NCBI GenBank assembly: GCA_024280485.1
Contig: JAJRQB010000014.1
Coordinates: 1 to 64,000, forward strand
Reading direction: 5' to 3'
Length of the DNA: 64,000 nt
DNA from: Deltaproteobacteria bacterium
Lineage (GTDB): Bacteria > Desulfobacterota > Desulfuromonadia > Desulfuromonadales > Geopsychrobacteraceae
The notes below the pieces were generated by a model. That model did not search any database. It had not been told where the DNA came from and was given only the letters and a program-made list of their open reading frames with translations. The position numbers were made by a program, and so were the translations under genes. This document shows, piece by piece, positions 29,241 through 38,909 of this stretch (position 1 is the first letter of the stretch; every line of letters begins with the position of its first letter).

Positions 29241-30272
29241 ATGCGTCGATCATTTTTGTTGTTGAGCATATTACTATTGTTTGTTTCGGTTTCCTATGCT
29301 GGACAGAGCCCTGTTTCAGGTAAGGTCGCTGTCAATAGTGACGGAAAATCCGGGATTAAAATAAGCGCCTGGCCTATGACGTCAATCAGCTTTACTGGCA
29401 TTGCTCCCTATCTATCAGCGCCTTCTGCAGCCGATGGATCCTTTTCTCTCAAGGTTGATCCTGGCGAGTATTACTTCATCGCTGAAGGTGAATCCTATTT
29501 CGGTTATTACGGTCGTAACCCCGTGACTGTGGCCAAGAGTGGATTTTCTGATCTTAAGCTGAATCTATCTCTAAAGAAGCCAAAGCTCCCCGCAGACGAA
29601 CCCTTTGTTGAGACTGGGGCGTTCGGTCTGTCCAGTCTGAATGGAAAACCTCTCTCCGGAGTCGTCTTGGCTGTTTATACCGACCTGAATACTCAGTTGA
29701 AAGGGATGGGCTTCGGGATGAGTGTTCCCTCTGACGAGAGAGGTTACTTTGAGGTTCCACTGGGGGCCGGTACCTATTATCTGGTCGCCCGAAAACGTAA
29801 TAGCGGTCAGTATTCCGGGCCCTTAAAGGCTGGAGATTTTTTTGGTTATTACGCGGGGAATCCTTTGGTTCTCAAGGATGGAGAAATCGCGCGCATCGGC
29901 ATTGACATGGTTGAAGTGCCGCAAAAAATTGAACGTTTGGCGGCGACTATGTTTGGTCAAACCAGTGTGCAAGGACGTATTTTGAACGCGGTGGGCTCAC
30001 CGGTCGCAGGCGTACGGGTTCTGCTCTACAGCGATGATATGATGCTGAATCGACCACTCTATGTCTCGCAACCGTCGAACGCCAAGGGGGAGTATGTGCT
30101 GAGCTTCCCTAAAGGGGGGACATATTTCCTGGCGGCGCGCAACAAACTGGGTGGTGCCCCTGGGCCGGGGGAACTTTATGGCCGATATACAGGGAGCCAG
30201 GACAGTTCGATCAGAATCAGGACCGGAAAGTCGTTGTCAGGCATCGATATGTTGGTTGAAGAGATGTGGTAA
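29241..30272 (+). CDS. Secreted protein with three carboxypeptidase-regulatory-like domains
   Basis: A 343-residue exported beta-sandwich protein. The signal peptide ends SYA-G. Three repeats are visible (about 24-110, 125-235, 245-343), each closing with a G(Y/R)Y(A/T/G)G motif: FGYYGRNPV, FGYYAGNPL, YGRYTGSQ. In between are the YYFIAEG / YYLVARK / YFLAARN strands typical of CarboxypepD_reg-like domains. GGGGAGG precedes the ATG. No catalytic motif; a surface or periplasmic structural or ligand-binding role is inferred. Confidence 0.85.
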   Translation: MRRSFLLLSILLLFVSVSYAGQSPVSGKVAVNSDGKSGIKISAWPMTSISFTGIAPYLSAPSAADGSFSLKVDPGEYYFIAEGESYFGYYGRNPVTVAKSGFSDLKLNLSLKKPKLPADEPFVETGAFGLSSLNGKPLSGVVLAVYTDLNTQLKGMGFGMSVPSDERGYFEVPLGAGTYYLVARKRNSGQYSGPLKAGDFFGYYAGNPLVLKDGEIARIGIDMVEVPQKIERLAATMFGQTSVQGRILNAVGSPVAGVRVLLYSDDMMLNRPLYVSQPSNAKGEYVLSFPKGGTYFLAARNKLGGAPGPGELYGRYTGSQDSSIRIRTGKSLSGIDMLVEEMW

Positions 30273-30335
30273 GCGCACTTCGCTTGCTGTGTACAGGGCT
30301 TTAAGATTTAAGCGCGATCAGGCAAAGGCATGACC

Positions 30336-30537
30336 GTCGGGTTGCGCCCCGACAAGCTCCCAATCTTTTGTCCGCGCAAAAGGTTGGATCAAAACGCGCC
30401 CCGACCTCCTTGCCGCCTGTGGCGGTTCCCTTCATTGCACACCGATTTTGAGCTCACTCGAAAACTCGCCTGCGGCTCAGACATCCTCGCTCGAATTCCT
30501 CAAATTCTCTGTTCCATTCCGGCGGCGTCACACGGGA
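30336..30537 (+). repeat. Dispersed ~205-bp repeat, copy 1
   Basis: Begins GTCGGGTTGCGCCCCGAC and ends GTCACACGGG. The middle holds GATTTTGAGCTC, CTCGCCTGCGGCTCAGACAT and CGAATTCCTCAAA. Three further copies in this window share the order. Both flanking genes point at it (29241-30272 and 30606-31349). Confidence 0.9.
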
Positions 30538-30605
30538 GAGGATAGATTGTTCTTACCTCTAACTTCTCGCCTCAGTTTGTTCGACCTTACCCCAGCGCCT
30601 GATGC

Positions 30606-31349
30606 CTAACGTTCAGCGCCGATCTCTTTAATTTCAATATCATCAATAACGACCGGGTTGCGATCCTGTGCGCCGTCGCGGAAGAAGACCAGGTGAATCA
30701 TTCTTGTTTGAGGACCAGTGGTAAAAGTAAAGCTTTGCACCTGTTTCTCGATTTTGCCGCTTAGCTTGATCCCTTGTTGGGTACCAACCTGATGCTCTTT
30801 GGCCAGAGTTTCTGAAAATTGTTCCCCTCTCCAGAGAAATTCTTTGAATTCAAGAACACCGATACCGGCGCTTGCCTCTTCAATGAGGTCGCAGCTCATG
30901 AGTGCCTTGACTTCATAGCTGGTAGCGGGGCTGACGGCTATTGGTGAGAAGACGCCGATCGAATCGAGCCCTTTAATTGCACGATAGCCGAAGGAGGTGT
31001 TGGGTTCCGTTTCGGTCCCTGTTTGGACCGGGCCCGAGGTCCGTGTCAGATGATCTATATATGTCAGCCAGAACTGAAACCCTTTTCCATCGTCAGCTTC
31101 AGGCTGGAAGGACCCTGCGCGTGGAAAGAGAGAGATTTGTGGGGTTGCCTGAAAGTCTTCGTACAGGGGAGGTGTCGGGGGCGTCTGCTCTTCCGCTACG
31201 CTGCTTTCAGGGATGTTTTGGGGTTCTTTTACTGCATCTTCAACTTGCTCGGGTGCTTCAACTTTTGGAGTCTGCTCCTGTTCCTCAGTGGTTTGAGATT
31301 GGCAGCCTGTGAGACTGAGAATAATGAGTAGGATTGTCAGAAATTTCAT
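30606..31349 (-). CDS. Predicted lipoprotein of unknown function
   Basis: A 247-residue protein with a signal peptide and lipobox LTGC (lipidated Cys at about residue 16). A long acidic, Pro/Glu/Gln-rich linker follows (about 17-65). The C-terminal ~170 residues form a beta-rich domain ending VVIDDIEIKEI, a phrase typical of carbohydrate-binding-like jelly-roll domains. No catalytic motif. Location is a membrane leaflet facing the periplasm or surface. Likely single gene; the 335 bases upstream hold nothing I recognise. Confidence 0.8.
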   Translation of the reverse strand: MKFLTILLIILSLTGCQSQTTEEQEQTPKVEAPEQVEDAVKEPQNIPESSVAEEQTPPTPPLYEDFQATPQISLFPRAGSFQPEADDGKGFQFWLTYIDHLTRTSGPVQTGTETEPNTSFGYRAIKGLDSIGVFSPIAVSPATSYEVKALMSCDLIEEASAGIGVLEFKEFLWRGEQFSETLAKEHQVGTQQGIKLSGKIEKQVQSFTFTTGPQTRMIHLVFFRDGAQDRNPVVIDDIEIKEIGAER

Positions 31350-31683
31350 TTGTTTCTCCTGTGGAGTTTTCCTGCCAGCATCGATGACATTAAAAATATT
31401 TTCGCATTTTATTGGTTGGGGAGACCATTGTCGAGGATTGATTGTAGTTCCGGGATTTGTCTATCGCAGCGGGGATAAATATAATGACGTAAACTGGCCC
31501 TTCTGTTAGGATCTGCTCGAATATTAAGGTTTAAATATGGTCGGCACTGAAGGAGAAAAGGTATCGATCCCTTGACGCTCGTGCCGCCCTGTCTCAGCTG
31601 ACGATTTTATTGAAAAGAAGAGCTGGACAGGCGATTTACCTCTTTAAACTCTCTCAGTTTTATAATCTATAAGGTCCTAAATT

Positions 31684-32907
31684 TTGTTTCTTTGGCGTTT
31701 TTTCAGTTCTGTTAAACTGACCATCTCCTTGTTGCTGGGAATGGCGGTGGTCGCGATCCCTGCTACGGTGATCAAACCCGATATGGGCCGCTATGAGGTT
31801 TTTTACCAGACCCCATGGTTCCGGGCGCTGTTGTTTCTGTTGGCGGTGAACCTGCTGGTTTGTACCATCCGTACTATTGGCCGAAATCTGCATGATCGAC
31901 GTCGCTTTGATGAGCAGCTAGCGCGGTTACCAGATTCGGCGCTTCCGCTGCAGAACTCTTCTCTTGATAGTTTACAATCAGCGCTTAAAAAACTTGGTTA
32001 TCGTGGAGATCTAACCGGGAACCGGTTATGGGCCAGGCGGGGTCGTACCGGACGTTGGGGCTCGACTCTGGTTCACTGTAGTTTGCTGGTGATCATGCTT
32101 GGCGCCATTCTCGGAGAGACCGGCTTTGTCGGTACAATTAACACCTATTTAAATGACGAGAACCGCAGTTACTTTGACTGGGACAGCGAGAGTGACAAGC
32201 AGCTCGGCTTTACCATGCGTGTCGATCGTTTCGAGCTTCAGTATTATCCGATCACCCTCCGCTTCGATCTGGTTGACCCGGCGGAAGGGGTAAAGATTAC
32301 AACCTTTACCGGGCTTGAGGGCGAATCGCTAGATCTGGCCGGTGGCCGCTGGAAGTTGCTGGTAAAGCGCTTCAATCCAGACGAAAAGGTGCTGACTCTT
32401 GGGATCTTTCGGCAAGGTAAATATATTGATGATTATCTGGTGCTTGCAGATGATGAACGCTTCGGTCTGTTGAATAATCCCGGATTTCAGGTCAAGAATG
32501 TACAATTTCGTGACCCAATACTGAAACAGATGGAGAGCGACGTTGTGATTCTTGAACATGGTCAAGTCGTTAAGAAGGGGACGATTCGTGTCAATGAACC
32601 CCTGACCTGGCGCGGGGTGTCGATTTATCAGACGGCTTATTCACGTGACAAGTTCGGGATGTGGTCTACCGGTTTTCAACTCTCGAAAGATCCGGGGGAA
32701 GTGCTTGTCTGGATCGCGTCGGTTTTGTTGATTCTCGGGTTGACCGCGGCCTTTGCCATCCCCTATCGCGCGGTAGGGATCCGGCGTTATGAAGATTCAT
32801 TCTATCTTTTACCGCTGCATGGTTTTCGCGGAGAACTGGGCGTGGAGCAAATAGCGAAAATCGCCCTCAAACTTGATTCTTCCGCCAACAAAACCACCCC
32901 CGTGTGA
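31684..32907 (+). CDS. resB: ResB-family cytochrome c biogenesis protein
   Basis: A 407-residue membrane protein of System II cytochrome c maturation, which with ResC/CcsA moves haem out and attaches it to CXXCH apoproteins. The N-terminus LWRFFSSVKLTISLLLGMAV is the ResB hallmark. Membrane segments lie near residues 10-30, 45-65, 125-145 and 340-360, with a large periplasmic domain (about 150-335) between the last two. The start is TTG 31684, with AAGGT about 10 bases upstream and an in-frame stop before it. No ResC/CcsA partner is adjacent. The stop codon falls inside the repeat beginning at 32898. It presumably serves the large cytochromes of this window. Confidence 0.9.
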   Translation: MFLWRFFSSVKLTISLLLGMAVVAIPATVIKPDMGRYEVFYQTPWFRALLFLLAVNLLVCTIRTIGRNLHDRRRFDEQLARLPDSALPLQNSSLDSLQSALKKLGYRGDLTGNRLWARRGRTGRWGSTLVHCSLLVIMLGAILGETGFVGTINTYLNDENRSYFDWDSESDKQLGFTMRVDRFELQYYPITLRFDLVDPAEGVKITTFTGLEGESLDLAGGRWKLLVKRFNPDEKVLTLGIFRQGKYIDDYLVLADDERFGLLNNPGFQVKNVQFRDPILKQMESDVVILEHGQVVKKGTIRVNEPLTWRGVSIYQTAYSRDKFGMWSTGFQLSKDPGEVLVWIASVLLILGLTAAFAIPYRAVGIRRYEDSFYLLPLHGFRGELGVEQIAKIALKLDSSANKTTPV

Positions 32908-33101
32908 CGCCGCCGTAACGGCATAGAGATTTTGAGGAATTCGAGCGAAGATGTCTGAGCCGCAGGCGAGTTTCTGAGTGAGCTCAAAATCGGCATGACG
33001 TGAAGGGAACCGCCACAGGCGGCAAGGAGTTCGGGGCGCGTTTTGATCCAAACTTTTGCGCGGACAAAAGCTTGGGCGTCTGGCGGGGCGCAACCCGCCG
33101 A
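32898..33101 (-). repeat. Dispersed ~205-bp repeat, copy 2
   Basis: Inverted relative to copy 1, starting CCCGTGTGACGCC. It overlaps the last bases of resB and supplies its TGA stop at 32905. It lies between convergent genes. Confidence 0.9.
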
Positions 33102-33196
33102 TCCTGCTTGAATTCCGCATAAGTCTATTGCGTTACGGCTGCGTCACCCGGGGGTGGTGGGGCGGTTATCTCGGGCGCACTCCTGGTAGCGGTTTG

Positions 33197-34324
33197 TCAC
33201 CAATCTTTCCCTTTCGGTTCCAATCTCTTCAATTCATATTGACGTGTTCCCAACCCGATCTTCTCTCCATGCTCGAGGGTGATCTCCCAGTCGATCTGGG
33301 GGTGAACACCGCGGAACTTGTCGCCACCTGGTTCGTGACCACTACTTAACGCCGTGCCGGGAAGACCCTGGGCCTGGTTCACCAGGTCGGCACAGGCCTG
33401 GTCGAGAGCGACGGGATCGCTGGATGCCAGAATGCCGATGTCGGGAACAATCGCGGCATCTGAGTGGCCATAACAGTCGCAGGACGGACTGACCTGGGTG
33501 ATGAAGTTGATGAAGAGTTTTTTCCCTTGCTTGCCATCGAGTGCTGCCAATGCGTATTCGGCCATTTTGCGCATGACCTTGCCCGATTCCTCATTCCATT
33601 GAATCTGCATTGCCTTGGTCGGACAAAGGCTGATGCAGCGTCCGCAACCGGTGCAGAGTTGTGGATCGACGATGGCGGCATCGGAGCCAATTTCGATAGC
33701 TCCATGAGCGCAACCGGGGAGGCAGGCACCACAGCGGGTACAGATCTTTTCGGCGACAACCGGAGCGACGGATGAGTGTTGTTCGAGTTTTCCTTCACGG
33801 CTTGAGCAGCCCATGGCCAGATTTTTGATTGTGCCGCCAAGGCCGGTCAGCTCATGACATTTGAAATGACTGACGGCAATCAGGTTGTCTGCTTCGAGAA
33901 TTTCGATACCGATATCTGCACTCTGTAACAGTTCCCCGGCGATTGGTATGCGACGCGATGAGTGACCGCGCAATCCGTCGCACATGATGAGTGGTGCGCC
34001 GACAACCGCGTAGGCAAAACCATTCTCAATGCCACAGTTGAGTGCCGAAACAGCTTCTTTGCGATGTCCTGGATAGAGGGTGCAACTGTCAGTCAGAAAC
34101 GGTTTGCCACCGAGGTCACGAATGGCATCGACAACAGTGCGGATGAATACAGGGCGGATGTAAGCGTGACCGCCTTTTTCGCCGAAGTGAATTTTGATAG
34201 CGCTGAGATCTTCAGTGCTGATGACCTGAGAGAGACCTGCCTGCTCGAGTAGCCGTTCAAATTTATTGAACATGTTCTCGCGATTCCCTGCACGAAAATC
34301 TGCCATCCAGACTGATGCTGACAT
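33197..34324 (-). CDS. DUF362 protein with two 4Fe-4S clusters
   Basis: A 375-residue iron-sulfur protein. A DUF362 domain fills both ends (KIHFGEKGGHAYIRPVFIR; VSHFKCHELTGLGGTIKNLA). Between them is a bacterial ferredoxin insert with CTRCGACLPGC and CTGCGRCISLCP, i.e. two 4Fe-4S sites at about residues 195-235. Such proteins are common in anaerobes; the physiological substrate is unknown. It is probably cytoplasmic. Stands alone on the minus strand, with the four-copy repeat at its 3' side. Confidence 0.88.
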   Translation of the reverse strand: MSASVWMADFRAGNRENMFNKFERLLEQAGLSQVISTEDLSAIKIHFGEKGGHAYIRPVFIRTVVDAIRDLGGKPFLTDSCTLYPGHRKEAVSALNCGIENGFAYAVVGAPLIMCDGLRGHSSRRIPIAGELLQSADIGIEILEADNLIAVSHFKCHELTGLGGTIKNLAMGCSSREGKLEQHSSVAPVVAEKICTRCGACLPGCAHGAIEIGSDAAIVDPQLCTGCGRCISLCPTKAMQIQWNEESGKVMRKMAEYALAALDGKQGKKLFINFITQVSPSCDCYGHSDAAIVPDIGILASSDPVALDQACADLVNQAQGLPGTALSSGHEPGGDKFRGVHPQIDWEITLEHGEKIGLGTRQYELKRLEPKGKDW

Positions 34325-34448
34325 CTTGTATCCTTATTTGAAGTGTTATCTGTTGCTGTTTGAATAAATAGAATAGGCAGGATCTTTTGGCAAGTCGACA
34401 TTTTTTTATAAGCAAATTTGCCACTCGCTTGCAGAGGTCTCTTTTTGG

Positions 34449-35600
34449 TTATGGCTGTGGAATCGACTCTGGCAGCAGGCTCTTGAAAAAATCATTCTGC
34501 GGGGTGTCGAACTGGATGCCGAGTTTGAATGCGCCCGCGGATGGAGTCCCGCCGATATGACGAACGGTCCCGGTTGTCTCAAGGGTTTTGGGCCAGAAGG
34601 GATATCGAAACCGCAAAAAAACCTTGGTGCCTATCTGTGGAGTAGTATCGCTTTTGAGGGATAGTCCGGTATGGCTGATGTCTGAGGAGAGGGCTGAGGT
34701 GAAGGCCTGCCCGTCTTCTAGTCTGATTTCTACAATATTACGAAATTGATGACGGTTTGCACACCGCGTGTCATCAAGGCGCGGAAGAATCGCGTTGCGG
34801 GTTGTTTTGGCCTCGTATAGGCGACGATCAGCAGCTTCAATCAGCTCGCCAGCCGTTTGACCGTGTTGTGGGTAGCAGGCTATTCCACCGCTAATGGTCA
34901 GATTGTTATTATCGAGGCGTTCCTGTCCGGTAAAGATTTCAGTGTCAATTGCTCCGCGAATTCTTTCGGCCAGTGGAATGGCTTCTTCCAGATTGCAGTC
35001 TGGCAACAAAATGGCAAATTCTTCGCCGCCATAACGTGCAGGGAGATCGAGTTCGCCCGTGCTGTTGTGTAAAATGTCGCCGATCTGGCGAAGGGCCAGA
35101 TCTCCCTGAAGATGGCCACAGCGATCATTGAACTGCTTGAAGTGATCCAGGTCAAAAATGATGATGCTGAAGGTTTGGCCTGCTTCACTGTTGGCGAGTT
35201 TAATGGCTTGCTGGAGCTGTTGCTTGAAATAACTTTGGTTGTAAAGTCGGGTGAGTCCGTCAGTGATCGCAGAGAGTCGAATTTCCTCGAGATCATGAGA
35301 TTCGATAATACGCGGATTTATTAGCTCGGTGGTTTTCTGGCGCAGATAATCCAGGAGTACAGCCCGGAAAGATTGATTGTGGCCATTTGACTTAGAGATT
35401 GAGGCCGTGGCTTCGCGCCAATAGCGACTCGCTTGAGAAAGACTGAAATCTTTAGCAAAAAGATAGTTCAGTGCTTCGTGGTAAACGCGCTCGCCCTGTT
35501 TTTCAGCGAGGGCTTCGATGGCGGTGTAAATTTTTTCATCGTCTTCATCGCATTGGTAGAATAATTTTCGAATCCCCTCTTGCATTGCGATGTTGTCCAT
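34449..35600 (-). CDS. Diguanylate cyclase with C-terminal PilZ domain
   Basis: A 383-residue cytoplasmic signalling protein. About 100 N-terminal helical residues are followed by a GGDEF domain (about 110-280) with the active-site motif GGEEF. The RxxD inhibitory site is absent (GELD at that place). A PilZ domain (about 285-380) begins NRHQFRNIVEIRLEDG and has DISHTGLSLKS, matching the RxxxR-type and (D/N)xSxxG c-di-GMP-binding motifs, though the first Arg spacing is imperfect. Synthesis and sensing of c-di-GMP in one chain could give self-limiting output; that is inference. Confidence 0.88.
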   Translation of the reverse strand: MDNIAMQEGIRKLFYQCDEDDEKIYTAIEALAEKQGERVYHEALNYLFAKDFSLSQASRYWREATASISKSNGHNQSFRAVLLDYLRQKTTELINPRIIESHDLEEIRLSAITDGLTRLYNQSYFKQQLQQAIKLANSEAGQTFSIIIFDLDHFKQFNDRCGHLQGDLALRQIGDILHNSTGELDLPARYGGEEFAILLPDCNLEEAIPLAERIRGAIDTEIFTGQERLDNNNLTISGGIACYPQHGQTAGELIEAADRRLYEAKTTRNAILPRLDDTRCANRHQFRNIVEIRLEDGQAFTSALSSDISHTGLSLKSDTTPQIGTKVFLRFRYPFWPKTLETTGTVRHIGGTPSAGAFKLGIQFDTPQNDFFKSLLPESIPQP

Positions 35601-35805
35601 TTATTGGCACTCCTGGATCAAGATTAAAAATAACTCTAATAATAATGTATGGCGAAATGGCGGGGAAAGAACGCGTTCTTACCGGCTATTTTGCAAGAAT
35701 GCCCTGCAACCTGTCCCTTTAAGGGAAGTTTGCGAATATCTTGCCTAACTCTTTAAAAACAGATACTTACAGGTTCTTAAGTAAAGCGGACCTATGTGGA
35801 AAGCT

Positions 35806-36927
35806 TCATGAACCGGGCAGGTCGTGAGTCGCATCTTTTTGTTGGTTGTTTAAGTAGATGGTGCGGCTTGGGAAGGCGATCTCCAGTCCCATCTCTTCAA
35901 GAATGTCCATAATTTTCAGACAGACGTCCTGACGAGCCTCAAGGTATTCACCCCATGCTGTGGTGCGGGTGAAGCAGTAAACCAGTATGTCGAGGCTGGA
36001 TGCACCAAAATCGGTAAAATTGACCAGAAAGAACTCTTGATCGATAGCGGGGTGGGCACGCAGCATACTGCGGATTCTCTCCACTGCATCACGCATCTCG
36101 GCGGTGGTCGTGGCGTAGCTGATACCGACAGACATCTTGATCCGCCTTTTCGGCATTTCACTGAAATTATTAATCGCCAGGTTAGTGAGGGTGTTATTGG
36201 GGATGGTGATCAGGGTTTTGGCAAAAGTACGGATGCGGGTTGAGCGGAAGCCGATCTCTTCCACTGTCCCTTCAACATCTCCCGCCTTGACCCAATCCCC
36301 TATCCGAAAAGGGCGATCGAGGATAATCATCAATGACCCGAAGACGTTCGACAAGCTGTCCTTGGCTGCCAGGGCGACAGCGAGGCCACCAATCCCCAGA
36401 GAGGCCAGCAGTCCCGAGATCGGGTAGCCGAGTGTTTGGGCGAACATCAGCGCAATCATCACCACGACAAAGGCCCGCAACCCTTTACGGATAAAGGGGA
36501 GCAGATGGTCATCGAGAGTTGATTCGGTCTTCTGGGCCCAATGGCCGAGCCACGCATCTAACAGCCCAATCAGGTTGAACAGGAACCAGCCGATATTGAT
36601 GATAAAGAGCAGTCGAATTGCATCCTCAGCACCCGCTGCTAGATTGATCGGTTCAGTGGGGAGCGCCAGTACCGATACCGCAAGCCAGAGACCTGCAATC
36701 AGAACAAGGAAGCTCGTAGGGCGTTTTAGCTTATCAAGCAGGAGGTCGTCCATCTCGCCAGCAGTGCGTCGTGCTGCTGCAAACAGGGTGCGAGCAAGCA
36801 GTTGTGCCAGGAGATTACGCAACAGCAGGGTCAAGAAAAGCACGCTGCCAGCCAGGAGCATGCGGCTAAAACTGATACCAGCAAAGCTTTGATCGAATAG
36901 CTGGGTGAATTGAGTCAGAGATTCCAT
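35806..36927 (-). CDS. MscS-family mechanosensitive channel
   Basis: A 373-residue membrane protein with about five membrane spans. The pore-lining helix and beta domain are classic MscS: GLLASLGIGGLAVALAAKDS, then NVFGSLMIILDRPFRIGDWV and EGTVEEIGFRSTRIRTFAKT, then TIPNN. It likely releases solutes on osmotic downshock. Single gene; the region 35601-35805 upstream of the GGDEF gene holds no other gene. Confidence 0.93.
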   Translation of the reverse strand: MESLTQFTQLFDQSFAGISFSRMLLAGSVLFLTLLLRNLLAQLLARTLFAAARRTAGEMDDLLLDKLKRPTSFLVLIAGLWLAVSVLALPTEPINLAAGAEDAIRLLFIINIGWFLFNLIGLLDAWLGHWAQKTESTLDDHLLPFIRKGLRAFVVVMIALMFAQTLGYPISGLLASLGIGGLAVALAAKDSLSNVFGSLMIILDRPFRIGDWVKAGDVEGTVEEIGFRSTRIRTFAKTLITIPNNTLTNLAINNFSEMPKRRIKMSVGISYATTTAEMRDAVERIRSMLRAHPAIDQEFFLVNFTDFGASSLDILVYCFTRTTAWGEYLEARQDVCLKIMDILEEMGLEIAFPSRTIYLNNQQKDATHDLPGS

Positions 36928-37012
36928 AATACGTACCTCTTATTTTATGAATTTATGTGATAGGAAGAGAAGCGTTGATTTTGGGCTGATGCTCAAAATT
37001 GTCGGCTAACAT

Positions 37013-37501
37013 CTATTTATGCCACAACCCCTGTTGTCGGTCACGGGCAGATTTCTCTGCCAACAAAAAATCATGCTTGCGCTGAAAATCGAAACGTCGA
37101 TAAACGGCAGCGAAACCTTTTTCGAGAAGAAGTTGATTCAGTGTGCGTCCGTTGGGGAGGATGACATAAGCAAGAGTACGTCCGTAGCTATCGGTCTTTT
37201 CGTGATCGAACTCAAGCATGACTCTACGGTTCTTGACCGCTTGAATATTGAAATTGAAAGCTTGTCGAGCAATTTTACGAAGGGTGGCGGGGTCGATCTG
37301 GTAATGGCGTTGATAATAATCATCGCGTGAAGAAGCTTCTTTTTCAGGAGCATCGATGCCGATCAGCCGAACCTTACCGATACCATCTACCTTGATTGTG
37401 TCTCCATCGTAGATCCAGCTGACATTGCCGCTTCGCGATTCTGCAAAAACACTGCTGCTGAAGAGTAGAAAAAGCAGCAAAGGGAAGAGTCTGACAACCA
37501 T
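37013..37501 (-). CDS. Secreted thermonuclease-like (SNase) nuclease
   Basis: A 162-residue exported nuclease. The signal peptide ends VFA-E. SNase-fold residues: YDGDTIKV, VRLIGIDAPE, and the later DSYGRTLAYV. The catalytic Arg/Glu set of staphylococcal nuclease is matched by R in VRLIG, E in FDHEKTDSYGR and the following R. ATG 37501 overlaps the upstream gene stop (TGATG), so the two are translationally coupled. Probably periplasmic or extracellular DNA/RNA degradation. Confidence 0.9.
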   Translation of the reverse strand: MVVRLFPLLLFLLFSSSVFAESRSGNVSWIYDGDTIKVDGIGKVRLIGIDAPEKEASSRDDYYQRHYQIDPATLRKIARQAFNFNIQAVKNRRVMLEFDHEKTDSYGRTLAYVILPNGRTLNQLLLEKGFAAVYRRFDFQRKHDFLLAEKSARDRQQGLWHK

Positions 37502-37923
37502 CAGCGTCCCCATAAGAGTCTGGTGAATATTCCGGTAAACAGGCCCCAAACCAGATTGGTGACAAGGACCACAACCGGGGTCAGCAGCCCGAGAGCGAGC
37601 CCCGCCTGCTCCTTATCCAGGTGATAAGGGAACACAACAAAGAGCATATAGAGGGTTGGTAGCAGGCTGGCGTAGAGGCCTTTGCGGACCCAACGGCGTC
37701 GAGCGCGGGGAACGCTAACGCTAAGAAAATATGGAATGGCCCAGATTCCACCCCATATCAGCCGTGGATAGAGCCAGGCTGAAGTCAACTCGGGAGCGAT
37801 CTGTACGTTGAGCAGCGCGGTAATTCCCCAGTTGCCCAGCATCCAGATAAAGACACTGCAGGCGAGTCCGCCAAATATCCCGCCGACAAAGCAGACGGCC
37901 AGTAAGACACTGTTCTTCGGCAT
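37501..37923 (-). CDS. Small membrane protein, four predicted spans
   Basis: A 140-residue hydrophobic protein with spans near 8-28, 55-72, 82-102 and 110-132. The motif WLYPRLIWGGIWAIPYF lies before span two, with RARRRWVRKG on the cytoplasmic side. I do not recognise a named family. It is co-transcribed and overlapping with the SNase-like gene; a functional link is not evident. Confidence 0.75.
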   Translation of the reverse strand: MPKNSVLLAVCFVGGIFGGLACSVFIWMLGNWGITALLNVQIAPELTSAWLYPRLIWGGIWAIPYFLSVSVPRARRRWVRKGLYASLLPTLYMLFVVFPYHLDKEQAGLALGLLTPVVVLVTNLVWGLFTGIFTRLLWGR

Positions 37924-38029
37924 GACACCTCCCGAGGGTTTGGAATATGATGAGTAATCGTAAGTTGTGACACTTCGGCGAAGAGTTGGCTACTCTTGCG
38001 CTTTACCCTTCACCGCTGACTCCCTTCCC

Positions 38030-38848
38030 TCACTCGCTTTTGGGGAGGGTGGCATTCATACTGCCGGTACGGTAACCCTGGAGGTCAAGAGTCACAAAGA
38101 TGAAGCCCGCTTGTTTGAAGGCTGCGACCAATCTGTCGCGCAACTGGTTATCGAAGAGTCTTTTAATCTCATCGGGAGCAACCTCAATGCGCGCAATGTC
38201 ATCGTGGTAACGCACACGATAGTTTTTGAAGTCATTTTCACGCAGAAATGTCTCACAGCTGTCTATTTGACGCAAGCGCTCGACGGTGATTTTGGTTCCG
38301 TAGGGGAAGCGTGAGGAGAGACAGGCAAAGGCTTGTTTGTCCCAGGTCCTGAGTCCGAGCTCTCGGCTCAATGCGCGGATATCCTCTTTGCCAAGTCCTG
38401 CTTCGAGCAGAGGGGAGCGGACCTGTAATTCTTTCACCGCATCGAGGCCGGGGCGATAATCACCCAGATCGTCCAGGTTTGACCCATCAAGAACCGTCGA
38501 AAACCCGCGCGTTTTAGCCTGTTCAAGACAGAGACTGAATAACTCGTATTTGCAATGGTAACAACGGCGGGGTGGGTTGTCGGCAAAACCGGGAATTTCA
38601 AGCTCGTTACTTTCGATTACGATCTGTTCTACGCCGATCTCCTGAGCGAGCTCACAGGCTTGTTGAAATTCGAAGTCGGGGTAGGTCGGTGAGGTCGCGG
38701 TCAGAGCGATAACATTTTTTGCTCCGAGGCAGTCACAGGCTACCTTGAGCAGGAAGGTTGAATCGACCCCGCCGGAAAAGGCAACCACAGCCTGTTCTAT
38801 TTCTGACAACAACGACTGGAGTTTGACCATTTTAGCGTTCAGAGACAT
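38030..38848 (-). CDS. larE: ATP-dependent sulfur transferase LarE
   Basis: A 272-residue PP-loop enzyme that adds sulfur to the nickel-pincer nucleotide cofactor precursor. The ATP-binding SGGVDST is near residue 25. PPRRCYHCKYELF and ACLSSRFPYGT give three Cys (CxxC plus one). This is the arrangement of LarE proteins that carry an iron-sulfur cluster as sulfur donor rather than sacrificing one protein Cys. larB and larC are not adjacent, so the cofactor genes must lie elsewhere. Preceded by a long palindrome at 38910-39021. Confidence 0.9.
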   Translation of the reverse strand: MSLNAKMVKLQSLLSEIEQAVVAFSGGVDSTFLLKVACDCLGAKNVIALTATSPTYPDFEFQQACELAQEIGVEQIVIESNELEIPGFADNPPRRCYHCKYELFSLCLEQAKTRGFSTVLDGSNLDDLGDYRPGLDAVKELQVRSPLLEAGLGKEDIRALSRELGLRTWDKQAFACLSSRFPYGTKITVERLRQIDSCETFLRENDFKNYRVRYHDDIARIEVAPDEIKRLFDNQLRDRLVAAFKQAGFIFVTLDLQGYRTGSMNATLPKSE

Positions 38849-38909
38849 TTGGTTCTTTCACATCAGATGATTTTTTCGGACTTTTAATCATCAACCGATA
38901 GCTAAGCAA

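Noticed and set aside
30336-30537. Short frames inside the four repeat copies (phrases such as RNSPAAQTSSLEFLKIS)
   Set aside because: They recur only because the DNA repeat recurs, are read in either orientation, and have no ribosome binding sites. They are by-products of the repeat.
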